Assembly: GCF_017313265.1 (NCBI RefSeq) | Contig: NZ_JAFLQZ010000004.1 | Location: 124,001-188,000 of the forward strand | Reading direction: 5' to 3' | Length of the DNA stretch: 64,000 nt | Origin: Hymenobacter telluris | GTDB taxonomy: Bacteria > Bacteroidota > Bacteroidia > Cytophagales > Hymenobacteraceae | In this document: in pieces, positions 45,918 to 54,391 of the stretch | Position numbering within the stretch: position 1 is the first letter of the stretch | How the letters are laid out: each line of letters starts with the position of its first letter | Position numbers and translations under genes: made by a program | Notes under the pieces: generated by a model | What the model was told of the DNA's origin: nothing | Seen by the model: only the letters and a program-made list of their open reading frames with translations | The model's database searches: none

Positions 45918-46550
45918 ATGTCTGATTTACAGAGCTTAATTCGCCAAGGCGAAGGAGAACAGTTAGAGTTTAAAAAGAAGACTACCCACCCTTCCCGCAT
46001 TTCACGCACGCTGGTGTCGTTGGCCAACACCCACGGCGGCCGGGTGCTCGTGGGCGTTGATGACGATGGCCGCATAGTGGGTGTGCGCGACCCGGAAGAG
46101 GAAATGTACCTGTTGCGCCAGGCCGCCGAGTTCTACGCCGACCCACCCCTTACGCTAAGAATCAAGGAGTTGGAAGAGGACGGCCGCGTGATACTAATTG
46201 TAACGGTGCCCGAAAGCTCGCACAAGCCCCACCGCGCCCAGGTAGCCGACGGTGATTGGCGCGGCTACGTGCGCGTGCGCGACGAAAGCGTGCAAACCAG
46301 CCAGCTCACCGAAAAAGCGCTGGAGCGCAACGACCAGCTGGCTATGCCCCGCCTGGAAAAGCTGCCGCTCAATAAAGAGGAGCTAGCGGTGCTGGAGTAT
46401 CTGCGCCAGAACCCACGCATTACGCTGCCGCAATACATGAAGCTGCTCAACATCGGCCAGCGCCGGGCCTACCGCACCCTCATTAAGCTCACCCTCCACG
46501 GCTACATCAAGCACCACGATAAGCAGAAAGAGGTATATTATACGTTGTGA
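45918..46550 (+). CDS. AlbA_2/Schlafen-type ATP-binding protein with winged helix
   Basis: The ATG at 45918 gives 210 aa beginning MSDLQSLIRQGEGEQLEFKK. The AlbA_2 motifs are EGEQLEFKKK, SLANTHGGRVLVGVDDDGRIVGV and GYVRVRDESVQTS. The C-terminal part (EELAVLEYLRQNPRITLPQYMKLLNIGQRRAYRTLIKL) is a winged helix. The family includes transcription regulators and RNA-processing proteins. A palindrome upstream may be its own binding site. Confidence 0.83.
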   Translation: MSDLQSLIRQGEGEQLEFKKKTTHPSRISRTLVSLANTHGGRVLVGVDDDGRIVGVRDPEEEMYLLRQAAEFYADPPLTLRIKELEEDGRVILIVTVPESSHKPHRAQVADGDWRGYVRVRDESVQTSQLTEKALERNDQLAMPRLEKLPLNKEELAVLEYLRQNPRITLPQYMKLLNIGQRRAYRTLIKLTLHGYIKHHDKQKEVYYTL

Positions 46551-46567
46551 TTTTCGGAATTTCCGCC

Positions 46568-48148
46568 TCAGATGACTTTAAATTCTACAATCACATCGTC
46601 GCCGGATTCGGCGACTACGACTGGTTTGACGTGCACCCCGTAGTTGGTATATATACTTTCAACCAATAGTGGAAGGACCGTTTTGGAAGCCTGCCGCAGA
46701 AACAGACTACGCCCTTCTACAAAATTATGGTGGCTGGTATAATAGCCGTTGTTTAGGGGAATGTTAGTCAACCACCCTCCAAAAAACATACGCTTCTTAA
46801 AATGCCGACGTGATACGCTGAATACTGGCGTACCTTCCGTTCTGTAGTCCGCCGCATAAGGCACAAGGATATTAGTGGAACGCGCTAAATAGGCCGCAAC
46901 GAAGGCGTGTTGTTCCGTTATTTTACTTTTCAGATAATTATTTTGCCCAATAAACTGATAGCTATACTCGGCGGAATACAAACAAAGCAGCAGCAGTACA
47001 ACTGGCAGAAGGCGTGTAGACATACTTTTCAACTTGATCTGCTGCACGGCTTGGCAGACAACATATACAAGTGGCAATAGCGCTGAAATAAATAATCTAT
47101 ATTTCAAGGAAACAATAAAAGCCAGAGCCCAAATAGCAGCTATGAAAGCTGCGAAGGTTATTAACATTATACTTTTACTGGGTTCAGCAGGTGCGACATG
47201 TAGCACAAGCGCTACTAGTACCGCCAGAAGCAATAAATATTTTTTATACAGAAATACGTTATGCGTGGCCTTTTCTATCTTCTCAGTGAAATCTATACGG
47301 CCCGCTTTGCTATTAATTATCTTCAGCTTACTGGTATTGACTACGGCACCATCCTGAAAAAACATCAGCAGCAGTGTGTAATCAACAGGTTTAATTGCAG
47401 AGGGTAGTTTACCAGTTAATGAAATAGCATTAGGATTATCGTTGATTTGGCCGCGGAGCCTGTTGTATTCTACGTACGATTTCCAATCCCCCTGCTTATA
47501 GTTTGCTTGATCAACTACCTCAAACAATCCTACTAACACCAAGACAATAGCCAAGCTTGCCAGGGTCGTTGACGCCTTCAACCGTTTAGCTTTCAGTAAG
47601 TCATTAAAGAATAATGGAGAGCTTATGAATAGTACAACCAAAAAAATTTCCAGCCGAAGCAACGAACTGATAACGCATAATAGAATGCCTATTGCTTTTC
47701 GGTAAAGCTGAAACTCCAACAGCAACGCCATACCTGCTACACCCACCAAAGATGCAGTAGTTGTGAATTGCAGATGTAGTATTGCCTGTAGTTCAATACT
47801 ATACAATAGCAGCAGGCATAACAATTTTATAAGTCTATCTTTAATTCTGTTTATGCCAGTGAAAATCAATACAGAAATAGAGAGTATGTGCAAAAACAGA
47901 AAAGACACAGTATACCATTCTATATCAGCAGATAACAAATAAAGAAATTTCAGCCCTAATCCATATATATAATTAATAAAAACTAAGTGCGCATCTGGCA
48001 TACCACTATAGCTGCCCGAAGAAATAAGCAACATACAGATATCGTCATTCTCTTCAAATCTTGTTGGAAGAAAATAAACTATAGCAGCTACAATAAGTGC
48101 ATTAGCAATAAAAACTCGCAAAAACAGATATTTCTTCAATACAGTCAT
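46568..48148 (-). CDS. Polytopic membrane protein, possible GT-C glycosyltransferase
   Basis: The 526-aa protein has about ten predicted membrane segments and a C-terminal soluble domain of about 110 residues. The first extracytoplasmic loop contains FEENDDICM, an acidic pair after TM1, the hallmark position of the catalytic Asp in GT-C glycosyltransferases and related mannosyltransferases. I do not recognise a closer family. The gene is strongly AT-rich compared with all neighbours, indicating horizontal acquisition. It is convergent with AlbA_2. Confidence 0.65.
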   Translation of the reverse strand: MTVLKKYLFLRVFIANALIVAAIVYFLPTRFEENDDICMLLISSGSYSGMPDAHLVFINYIYGLGLKFLYLLSADIEWYTVSFLFLHILSISVLIFTGINRIKDRLIKLLCLLLLYSIELQAILHLQFTTTASLVGVAGMALLLEFQLYRKAIGILLCVISSLLRLEIFLVVLFISSPLFFNDLLKAKRLKASTTLASLAIVLVLVGLFEVVDQANYKQGDWKSYVEYNRLRGQINDNPNAISLTGKLPSAIKPVDYTLLLMFFQDGAVVNTSKLKIINSKAGRIDFTEKIEKATHNVFLYKKYLLLLAVLVALVLHVAPAEPSKSIMLITFAAFIAAIWALAFIVSLKYRLFISALLPLVYVVCQAVQQIKLKSMSTRLLPVVLLLLCLYSAEYSYQFIGQNNYLKSKITEQHAFVAAYLARSTNILVPYAADYRTEGTPVFSVSRRHFKKRMFFGGWLTNIPLNNGYYTSHHNFVEGRSLFLRQASKTVLPLLVESIYTNYGVHVKPVVVAESGDDVIVEFKVI

Positions 48149-48197
48149 TTAACCGACTTTCTCAAACTATATACCAGGTACTAACAAGCAGTTCAGT

Positions 48198-48233
48198 AAA
48201 AACCCCAAGCTGATAAGTCAACTTGGGGTTTTT
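48198..48233. terminator. Intrinsic terminator
   Basis: Exact 12-bp arms aaaaaccccaag and complement around 12 bases. It follows the small lysine-rich gene on the minus strand. Confidence 0.75.
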
Positions 48234-48234
48234 A

Positions 48235-48351
48235 TTATTCCTGCTTACGGGCGCGGGCTTGTTTCTTTTCATCTTTGGCAGCCTTCTTTTCTTTTGTTGT
48301 TTTAGTAGGCTCCTTCTTTTTTTCTTTGCGGGCGTCTTGTGCTTTAGCCAT
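48235..48351 (-). CDS. Small lysine-rich protein, 38 aa
   Basis: The minus strand from the ATG at 48351 reads MAKAQDARKEKKKEPTKTTK and continues in K/E/A-rich helix to KARARKQE-type end. Very similar tiny basic proteins are annotated in many Bacteroidota. It has no signal peptide; it is highly charged and probably binds nucleic acid or ribosomes. A terminator lies just downstream. Confidence 0.6.
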   Translation of the reverse strand: MAKAQDARKEKKKEPTKTTKEKKAAKDEKKQARARKQE

Positions 48352-48416
48352 GGTGTGAGGAAGTTAGAAGTGAGAGGTGAAGAGAATAACGCAACCGGTA
48401 GGCGGCGTGTTGCTCG

Positions 48417-49934
48417 CTAAGCAGGTAAATTAGGCAGGTACCGGCTCTGCAATATATGCAGATGATGCGCCTCGTGGCCCGGCAGCATGAAAGCCAGGGC
48501 CCGCACGCTCACTGGGTGGCCGCTGGCCGTGCCCATTCGGTCATAAGCCTCGGGCTGAAACGAGTCGAAGAGGCTGAGGGTGGCGGCGCGCACGGTGGCG
48601 TACTCGTTGAGGATGCTTTCCAGGGCGCGGGCATTGGCACCCGAGGCGGGTACGTAGTCGTCTTGCTCGAAACCGGCCAGAGGCTGCTGGTCGTGGCGGG
48701 CAATGCGTAGGGCGCGGTAGGCGAAAATCCGCTCGGTGTCCAGCATGTGCACCAGCATTTCTTTGATGCTCCATTTGCCGGGCGCGTACGCAAACTGCGC
48801 CTGCTCATCGGTCAGGTGGCCAACCAGTTGGCGCAGCTGCTCGGGCTGATGCTGAAGTTGGGCCAGCGGGTCGGTACCCTCAGGAACCAGGCTGATATAG
48901 GTGTCGTAGTAGGCGTTGTATTGGTCGGCGGTGGGGCGCGCTAGGGGGAGCATAGGCGGAAGCGGGAAGGTGAATGGCGCTAGATACTGCGAAAAAACCG
49001 CACTGCCCCGATGCCGCCGCTGCTGAAGCCGCTGGCGGCTACTCCAGGGGCTGGTGAAACCACTGATTTCCGCCTGCACGGCCACTCGGGGCGGCTGGGT
49101 ACCTGGCACGCCGAAAGCCCAGTGCAGAAAATCGGGCAGGATTCGGCCCCAGGTGTGCTGATTGTGTTGCCCGCCTACCACTTCCAGATACCGGATGCGG
49201 GCATCGGGCAGGCCCTGGCGGACGAGGGCAGCCATCAAATCCAGGGTGTCTTCAATGGCGTCGATGATGCCGTTGTGGTTTCGGTCGTTGGTTTCGTCGA
49301 GGGTGCCGGTTTGCAGCCAGAACTCATGGTCGGGGTGCGCTTCCCGCTCCCGCACCAGGCGGTGCATGATGCGGTCGGCGTCGGTGTAGCCGTCGGTGAG
49401 GGCGCGGCGGCGCCACCAGAACGAGCCGGAAAAGGCCCCCGCGCGAGTGGCAATTTCGGGGTGGTGCCACGCAAAGTCGAACGCCGTGAGGCCGCCCAAG
49501 GAGCAGCCAGCCGTTACTACCTCGTGCGGGTTGGCGCTGACCCGAAACTGCTGCTGTACGTACGGCATCAGTTCCTGCACCAGAAACTCGGTGTACTGCC
49601 CGGCCCGGCTGCCCCGCGCCAGATAGTCGGACTGGGCGGCGGTACCATACTCCTGAATCCGCTCGTGGGCATGAATGGCTACCAGCACGAAGGGTTGCAA
49701 CAGTTGCTGCCGGTACAGTTGGCGGAGCGTAGCGGGTAGGCGCAGACGCCGCAAATCCTGACCGTCGTTGAGGTAGAGCACGGGGTAGGGCGTGTCGGCG
49801 GCTGGGTCGTGGCCGGGCGGCAGCACCACATCCAGTTGAACGTTCCGCCCCAGAAACCGGGAAGGCAATGGGGAAACCCGCACTACCCTACTGGAGCCGG
49901 CGCGCTGAGGGGCATTTGGCAAATACATGCACAA
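48417..49934 (-). CDS. Alpha/beta-hydrolase esterase fused in frame to a DinB-like domain
   Basis: One 505-aa frame carries two proteins. Residues ~15-285 are an enterochelin-esterase-like hydrolase with LNDGQDL, the nucleophile motif AGCSLGGLTAF and a HNQHTWGRI His region. Residues ~328-505 are a DinB-like four-helix domain with metal His in VHMLDTERIF and HEAHHLHIL. The link, about 45 residues rich in Arg/Gln/Pro, looks like translated spacer. An independent DinB start exists at 48953 (MLPLARPTADQY). It may be a true fusion or the result of a frameshift; a TAG occurs in another frame near the T6 run at 48990-48996. A TACTTTTG promoter element on the minus strand (49932-49939) overlaps the start, suggesting the real start is the ATG at 49928 or later. 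Confidence 0.72.
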   Translation of the reverse strand: MCMYLPNAPQRAGSSRVVRVSPLPSRFLGRNVQLDVVLPPGHDPAADTPYPVLYLNDGQDLRRLRLPATLRQLYRQQLLQPFVLVAIHAHERIQEYGTAAQSDYLARGSRAGQYTEFLVQELMPYVQQQFRVSANPHEVVTAGCSLGGLTAFDFAWHHPEIATRAGAFSGSFWWRRRALTDGYTDADRIMHRLVREREAHPDHEFWLQTGTLDETNDRNHNGIIDAIEDTLDLMAALVRQGLPDARIRYLEVVGGQHNQHTWGRILPDFLHWAFGVPGTQPPRVAVQAEISGFTSPWSSRQRLQQRRHRGSAVFSQYLAPFTFPLPPMLPLARPTADQYNAYYDTYISLVPEGTDPLAQLQHQPEQLRQLVGHLTDEQAQFAYAPGKWSIKEMLVHMLDTERIFAYRALRIARHDQQPLAGFEQDDYVPASGANARALESILNEYATVRAATLSLFDSFQPEAYDRMGTASGHPVSVRALAFMLPGHEAHHLHILQSRYLPNLPA

Positions 49935-50074
49935 AAGTAAAATTGTTGACGGTTACCCTACTCTGCTTCGTATAATTAGCCAAGAAAACCGAAACGGAAT
50001 AGCGGCGAGATTTTTAGTAGTTTCAATTTATTCTCGTCTTATTGCCATTATCAATCACCTAAACCAGAGCCGCT

Positions 50075-50776
50075 TTGCAGGAAGTCTACCGCCCTTTTTA
50101 TTCCCGTACCCTCGGCCACGACGTTGAAATGCTGGTTTTCGGCGACATGGGCTACCCCATTGTGATTTTCCCAACCTCGCGGGGTCGCTACTACGAAGCC
50201 AAAGATTTCAAGCTGACCGAAGCGGCCCGTTGGTTTGTTGAAAATCACAAAGTGAAGCTCTACTGCATCGACAGCGTAGACGCGCACACCTGGTACGCCA
50301 AGCACCTGCACCCCGCCGAACGGGTGCAGAACCACATGCGCTACGACCAGATGATCGGCCAGGAGCTGGTGCCGATGCTCCAGCGGGAGTGCCACGTGGA
50401 TAAGATTGGCGTGGCCGGGTGCAGTTTTGGCGGCTACCAGGCCCTCAACTTCGCGTTTCGGCACCCCGAGCAGGTGGCCTACCTATTTGCCATGGGCGCG
50501 GCCTACGATATGAGCCAGTTCGTAGACGGGTACTACGACGAGAACTTCTACTACAACAACCCACCCAGCTACATGCCCGACGCCCAGAACGAGCACTTCT
50601 ACCAAATGAAGATTGTGCTGGGCACCGCCGAAGACGACTTCTGCAAGCCTTCCACCCTTCAGATGTCGGACATTCTCAACCGCAAGGGCATCCGGCACTG
50701 GCTGGATATCCGGCCCGGCACCCACGACTGGCCGGTGTGGCGCGACATGTTTCCGCATTATCTGTCACAGATGTGA
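50075..50776 (+). CDS. Esterase, alpha/beta hydrolase (amidoligase cluster gene 1)
   Basis: The 233-aa protein starts with TTG at 50075, where homology to the family begins (EVYRPFYSRTLGHDVEMLVFGD). The nucleophile elbow is VAGCSFGGYQ and the His is in PGTHDWPVWRDMFP near the C-terminus. There is no signal peptide, so it is cytoplasmic. It opens a run of five plus-strand genes with two ATP-grasp ligases, a YbdK ligase and a glutamine amidotransferase. It may release or transfer the product, or remove a protecting ester. Confidence 0.82.
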   Translation: MQEVYRPFYSRTLGHDVEMLVFGDMGYPIVIFPTSRGRYYEAKDFKLTEAARWFVENHKVKLYCIDSVDAHTWYAKHLHPAERVQNHMRYDQMIGQELVPMLQRECHVDKIGVAGCSFGGYQALNFAFRHPEQVAYLFAMGAAYDMSQFVDGYYDENFYYNNPPSYMPDAQNEHFYQMKIVLGTAEDDFCKPSTLQMSDILNRKGIRHWLDIRPGTHDWPVWRDMFPHYLSQM

Positions 50777-50939
50777 GAGCTTGGATTTTAGAGTATAGAA
50801 CGTAGACTGTTAGTTGTCAGCAGATTCTGCTCCGTGAAAGACTCGCTCATTCTAAGTTCTTGATTCTCTTATCTTGGCTCTAAAACCTTACCTCTTTCCA
50901 CTTTAATCTTGCCCGGTTTCTTCCGACCGGGTCCCGCTT

Positions 50940-51974
50940 ATGAAAAAAATTGGCATCCTCTTCGGACAGGAAAACACCTTCCCGCAGGCTTTCGTCGACC
51001 GGGTAAACCAGAAAACCGGCGGCAACGGCATCATGGCCGAATTCGTCAAAATTGGACAGGTGGAGCAGGCCGTGCCAACGGATTACGCCGTTATCATCGA
51101 CCGGATTTCGCAGGACGTGCCGTTTTACCGGGCCTACCTCAAGAATGCCGCGCTGGGCGGCACAGCCGTTATCAACAACCCGTTCTGGTGGTCGGCCGAT
51201 GAGAAGTTCTTCAACAACGCCTTGGCTGTGCAGCTCGGCGTACCAGTGCCCAAAACGTTGCTGCTGCCTTCCAAGGAGCGCCCCACCGACACCAGCCACA
51301 ACTCGTTCCGCAACCTGGAATGGACCAACTGGGATGAGGCGTTTGCCAAAATCGGCTTCCCGGCCTACATGAAGCCTCACTCCGGCGGCGGCTGGAAGAG
51401 CGTGTACAAGCTCGACAACATCCACGATTTCCACCGTGCCTACGACGAAACCGGCCAGCTGGTAATGCTGCTCCAGGAAGCCGTAGACTTCACCGACTAC
51501 TTCCGCTGCTACTGCATCGGGGGCAAGGAAGTGCTGATTATGCCCTACGAGCCCCGCAACCAGCCGCACCTGCGCTACGACACCGAAATGAAAACAACGG
51601 GCGCCGCCGGTAAGAAGCTGCTGGCCACCATGAAAGACTACGTGCTCAAGCTCAACCAGGGCCTGGGCTACGACTTCAACACCGTGGAATTTGCCGTGCG
51701 CGACGGTATTCCGCTGGCTATCGACTTCGGCAACCCCGCCCCCGATGCCGACGTGCATTCGGTGGGTCAGCAGAACTTCGAGTGGGTGGTGGAAGCGGCG
51801 GCCAACCTGGCCATCAGCCGCGCCAAGGCGCAGAAGCCCGGCCAGGATAACCTGACCTGGGGCACGTTTGTGCGCAACGGGGCCGGTGGGGCCGCTGCTC
51901 CGGCCAAGAAGGCGCCGGCCGCTGCCGCCAAGAAAGCTCCCGCTAAAAAAGCCACTGAGGCCAAGCCCGAGTAG
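50940..51974 (+). CDS. ATP-grasp ligase with histone H1-like tail (cluster gene 2)
   Basis: The 344-aa protein has RimK-type ATP-grasp features: MKPHSGGGWKSVYKL as the nucleotide-binding loop and EFAVRDGIPLAIDFGNPAPDAD as the Mg site. It should join a carboxylate to an amine through an acyl phosphate. Residues ~320-344 are a Lys/Ala/Pro tail (APAKKAPAAAAKKAPAKKA) like histone H1, which would bind DNA, RNA or a polyanion. ATG is at 50940. The next gene begins after a palindrome. Confidence 0.8.
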   Translation: MKKIGILFGQENTFPQAFVDRVNQKTGGNGIMAEFVKIGQVEQAVPTDYAVIIDRISQDVPFYRAYLKNAALGGTAVINNPFWWSADEKFFNNALAVQLGVPVPKTLLLPSKERPTDTSHNSFRNLEWTNWDEAFAKIGFPAYMKPHSGGGWKSVYKLDNIHDFHRAYDETGQLVMLLQEAVDFTDYFRCYCIGGKEVLIMPYEPRNQPHLRYDTEMKTTGAAGKKLLATMKDYVLKLNQGLGYDFNTVEFAVRDGIPLAIDFGNPAPDADVHSVGQQNFEWVVEAAANLAISRAKAQKPGQDNLTWGTFVRNGAGGAAAPAKKAPAAAAKKAPAKKATEAKPE

Positions 51975-52008
51975 TGTAAGTCACTGCCATCTAATTCATT
52001 ATATCTGT

Positions 52009-52079
52009 CATTCCGACGAAAAAGGAATCTGAGAATAATCGTTTACCGATTTCATTCAGATTCCTTTTTCGTCGGAATG
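52009..52079. repeat. REP-like palindrome, CATTCCGAC family (cluster gap 2)
   Basis: Exact 24-bp arms 52009-52032 and 52056-52079 (cattccgacgaaaaaggaat...) around 23 bases, between the ATP-grasp and YbdK genes. Confidence 0.75.
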
Positions 52080-52111
52080 GTAGTTCCTGACCACTCATCC
52101 ACCACGTAGCT

Positions 52112-53209
52112 ATGCCTGAATTCACGCTCGGAATAGAAGAAGAATTTCAAACAATCGACCCGGAAAGCCGCGACCTACGCTCCCACATGTCGGAGATTGT
52201 GGAGGGCGGCAAAGTGGTGTTGCAGGAGCAGGTAAAGGCCGAAATGCACCAGTCGGTGGTGGAAGTCGGCACCACTATCTGCCACAACATTACGGAGGCG
52301 CGGGAGCAGGTCACGCACCTGCGCCGGATGGTGATTGAGCTGGCCGATAAAGTGGGGCTTAAAATTGCTGCCGCCGGCACGCACCCCTTTTCGCGTTGGC
52401 AGGACCAGCCCATCACGCCGGATGCCCGCTACGACAAGATTGTGGAAGAATTGCAGGAAGCCGCCCGCTCCAACCTCGTTTTTGGGATGCACGTGCACAT
52501 CGGGCTGGAAAACCGGGACCTGGGCGTGTATGTGATGAATACGCTCCGGTATTTTCTGCCGCACTTGTTTGCGTTGTCCACCAACTCGCCGTTCTGGGAA
52601 GGCCGCGAAACGGGCTATAAGTCGTTCCGGACCAAGGTGTTCGAGCGGTTTCCTCGCACGGGTATTCCCGAGCATTTCGGCAGTGCCAGCGAATACGACG
52701 AGTACATTGCGCTGCTGGTAAAAACGGGCTGTATTGACAACGGCAAGAAAATTTGGTGGGACTTGCGCCTCCACCCCTTCTTCGACACCATCGAGTACCG
52801 CATCTGCGACATGCCGTTGCGCGTGGACGAAACCGTGGCCATAGCCGCCGTGATGCAGGCACTGGTAGCCAAAATCTACAAGCTGAAAAGCCAGAACCTC
52901 AACTTCCGGCTTTACCGCAAAGTCCTCATCAACGAAAATAAATGGCGCGCCGCCCGCTACGGCCTCGACGGTAAAATGATTGACTTCGGCAAGGAAACGG
53001 AAGTGCCAACCCGGGAGCTGATACTGGAGCTACTGGACTTTGTAGACGACGTGCTCGACGAGCTAGGCAGCCGCCATGAGGTGGAGTACATCCATACCAT
53101 GCTGGCTATGGGCACCGGTGCCGACCGGCAGTTGAAGGTGTTCCGCGAAACCAACGACCTCAAAAAAGTAGTGGATTTCATTGTTGGTGAAACCAGCTAC
53201 GGCTTGTAG
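52112..53209 (+). CDS. ybdK: YbdK-type carboxylate-amine ligase (GCS2; cluster gene 3)
   Basis: The 365-aa protein begins FTLGIEEEFQTIDP, the signature of the glutamate-cysteine ligase type 2 family. VFGMHVHIGLENRD and the region STNSPFWEGRETGYKSFRT follow. It forms peptide-type bonds to the gamma or alpha carboxylate of an amino acid using ATP. In E. coli the enzyme has weak glutamate-cysteine ligase activity; the physiological substrate in clusters like this is unknown. The stop codon is immediately followed by an imperfect hairpin. Confidence 0.92.
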   Translation: MPEFTLGIEEEFQTIDPESRDLRSHMSEIVEGGKVVLQEQVKAEMHQSVVEVGTTICHNITEAREQVTHLRRMVIELADKVGLKIAAAGTHPFSRWQDQPITPDARYDKIVEELQEAARSNLVFGMHVHIGLENRDLGVYVMNTLRYFLPHLFALSTNSPFWEGRETGYKSFRTKVFERFPRTGIPEHFGSASEYDEYIALLVKTGCIDNGKKIWWDLRLHPFFDTIEYRICDMPLRVDETVAIAAVMQALVAKIYKLKSQNLNFRLYRKVLINENKWRAARYGLDGKMIDFGKETEVPTRELILELLDFVDDVLDELGSRHEVEYIHTMLAMGTGADRQLKVFRETNDLKKVVDFIVGETSYGL

Positions 53210-53298
53210 TCAGGCGGTCATTCCGCCGCCCGAGGAATTTGAGCACAAACCGTTGAACGGAATAACTCAATTCCTTCGGAGCCGGAATGACCGCCTGA
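53210..53298. repeat. Imperfect palindrome (cluster gap 3)
   Basis: Arms tcaggcggtcattccg... and complement match at the outer 16 bases, then diverge before a shared gaggaatt core. It starts on the base after the YbdK stop. Confidence 0.6.
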
Positions 53299-53317
53299 TT
53301 ATTACCACTATAGCTCC

Positions 53318-53344
53318 TTGCCACCTGACTTCTTCGTACTTTTG
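53318..53344 (+). promoter_or_regulatory. Possible internal promoter before the amidotransferase
   Basis: TTG at 53318-53320, 16 bases, then TACTTTTG at 53337-53344, 84 bases before the ATG at 53428. It would give the last two cluster genes a transcript of their own. Confidence 0.5.
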
Positions 53345-53427
53345 CCTTTTCCTACCCAGCCTCGTTGCTGGGCGAAAAGTTGATTGTTGTTTTTGAAAAA
53401 CCCCGTTTTTGCAGCGGGTGTCCTTGT

Positions 53428-54276
53428 ATGAAGTCTTTAAAAATTGCCATTCTCGACATGTACAACAATTTCCCCAACGAGGGAATGCGCTGTATTCTCC
53501 AACTGGTGCGCCGGGCCCAGGAAACCAGCCACGTTAGCCTGGCTTACGACGTGTTCAACGTGCGGGCCAACACCGAGCTACCCGATTTAAGCTACGATAT
53601 CTACATTTCCAGTGGCGGCCCCGGCAGCCCCTTGCCTACCGATGAAGCCTGGGAAAAACCTTACTTCGCGCTTATTGACGGGTTGTTTGCCTGGAATCAG
53701 GCGCAGGCCCGCAAGAAGCACGTTTTCCTGATTTGCCACTCCTTCCAGCTGGTAAGCCGGCACCTGGAAGTTGGCCTGCTCAGCAAGCGCAAATCCACGT
53801 CGTTCGGCATCTTCCCCATGCACCGCACCGAAGCCGGCCAGAAGGACCCGCTACTGCATACGCTACCGGAGCCGTTTTTCTCAGTCGACTCGCGCGACTA
53901 CCAGATTACCGAGCCGAACGAAGCCCGCTTGCGGGAGCTAGGCATCGAAATTCTGGCCATGGAGAAAGAACGGCCCCACGTTCCCCTCGACCGGGCGCTG
54001 ATGGCGCTGCGCTTCACTCCTGAAATTTTTGGTACCCAGTTCCACCCCGAGGCCGACGGCGAAGGCATGCTGCGCCACTTCCAAACCGACGAGAAGCGCG
54101 AGCAAATCATTGCCAACCACGGCGAGGCGAAGTACGAGGAAATGGTGCGCCTGCTCCAGGACCCCAACACCATCGAGCTAACCGAATCCATCATCGTCCC
54201 GACCTTCTTACAGCAAGCCGTAGCCGCCCTAGAGCCACTGGCGGCAGAGCAGCAACCCGCTGGCGTTACGTTTTAA
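53428..54276 (+). CDS. Class I glutamine amidotransferase (cluster gene 4)
   Basis: The ATG at 53428 gives 282 aa. The class I triad is visible: Cys in FLICHSFQLVSRHL, and His and Glu in GTQFHPEADGEGM. The oxyanion region GGPGSP lies upstream. Unlike GMP synthase or carbamoyl-phosphate synthase it carries no synthetase domain, so it must supply ammonia to a partner, plausibly one of the adjacent ligases. An Ile/Val/Ala-rich extension of about 35 residues follows the triad domain. Confidence 0.88.
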   Translation: MKSLKIAILDMYNNFPNEGMRCILQLVRRAQETSHVSLAYDVFNVRANTELPDLSYDIYISSGGPGSPLPTDEAWEKPYFALIDGLFAWNQAQARKKHVFLICHSFQLVSRHLEVGLLSKRKSTSFGIFPMHRTEAGQKDPLLHTLPEPFFSVDSRDYQITEPNEARLRELGIEILAMEKERPHVPLDRALMALRFTPEIFGTQFHPEADGEGMLRHFQTDEKREQIIANHGEAKYEEMVRLLQDPNTIELTESIIVPTFLQQAVAALEPLAAEQQPAGVTF

Positions 54277-54283
54277 CTTAGGT

Positions 54284-54363
54284 TTGTCATTCCGACGCAG
54301 GAGGAATCTGAGTATAATTCGTTGGTCAGCTTAAGCCAGATTCCTCCTGCGTCGGAATGACAA
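54284..54363. repeat. REP-like palindrome, TTGTCATTCCGACG family (cluster gap 4)
   Basis: Exact 27-bp arms 54284-54310 and 54337-54363 around 26 bases, between the amidotransferase and second ATP-grasp genes. Confidence 0.75.
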
Positions 54364-54391
54364 CCTTTTTCATTAACCTCCTCTCTCCACT

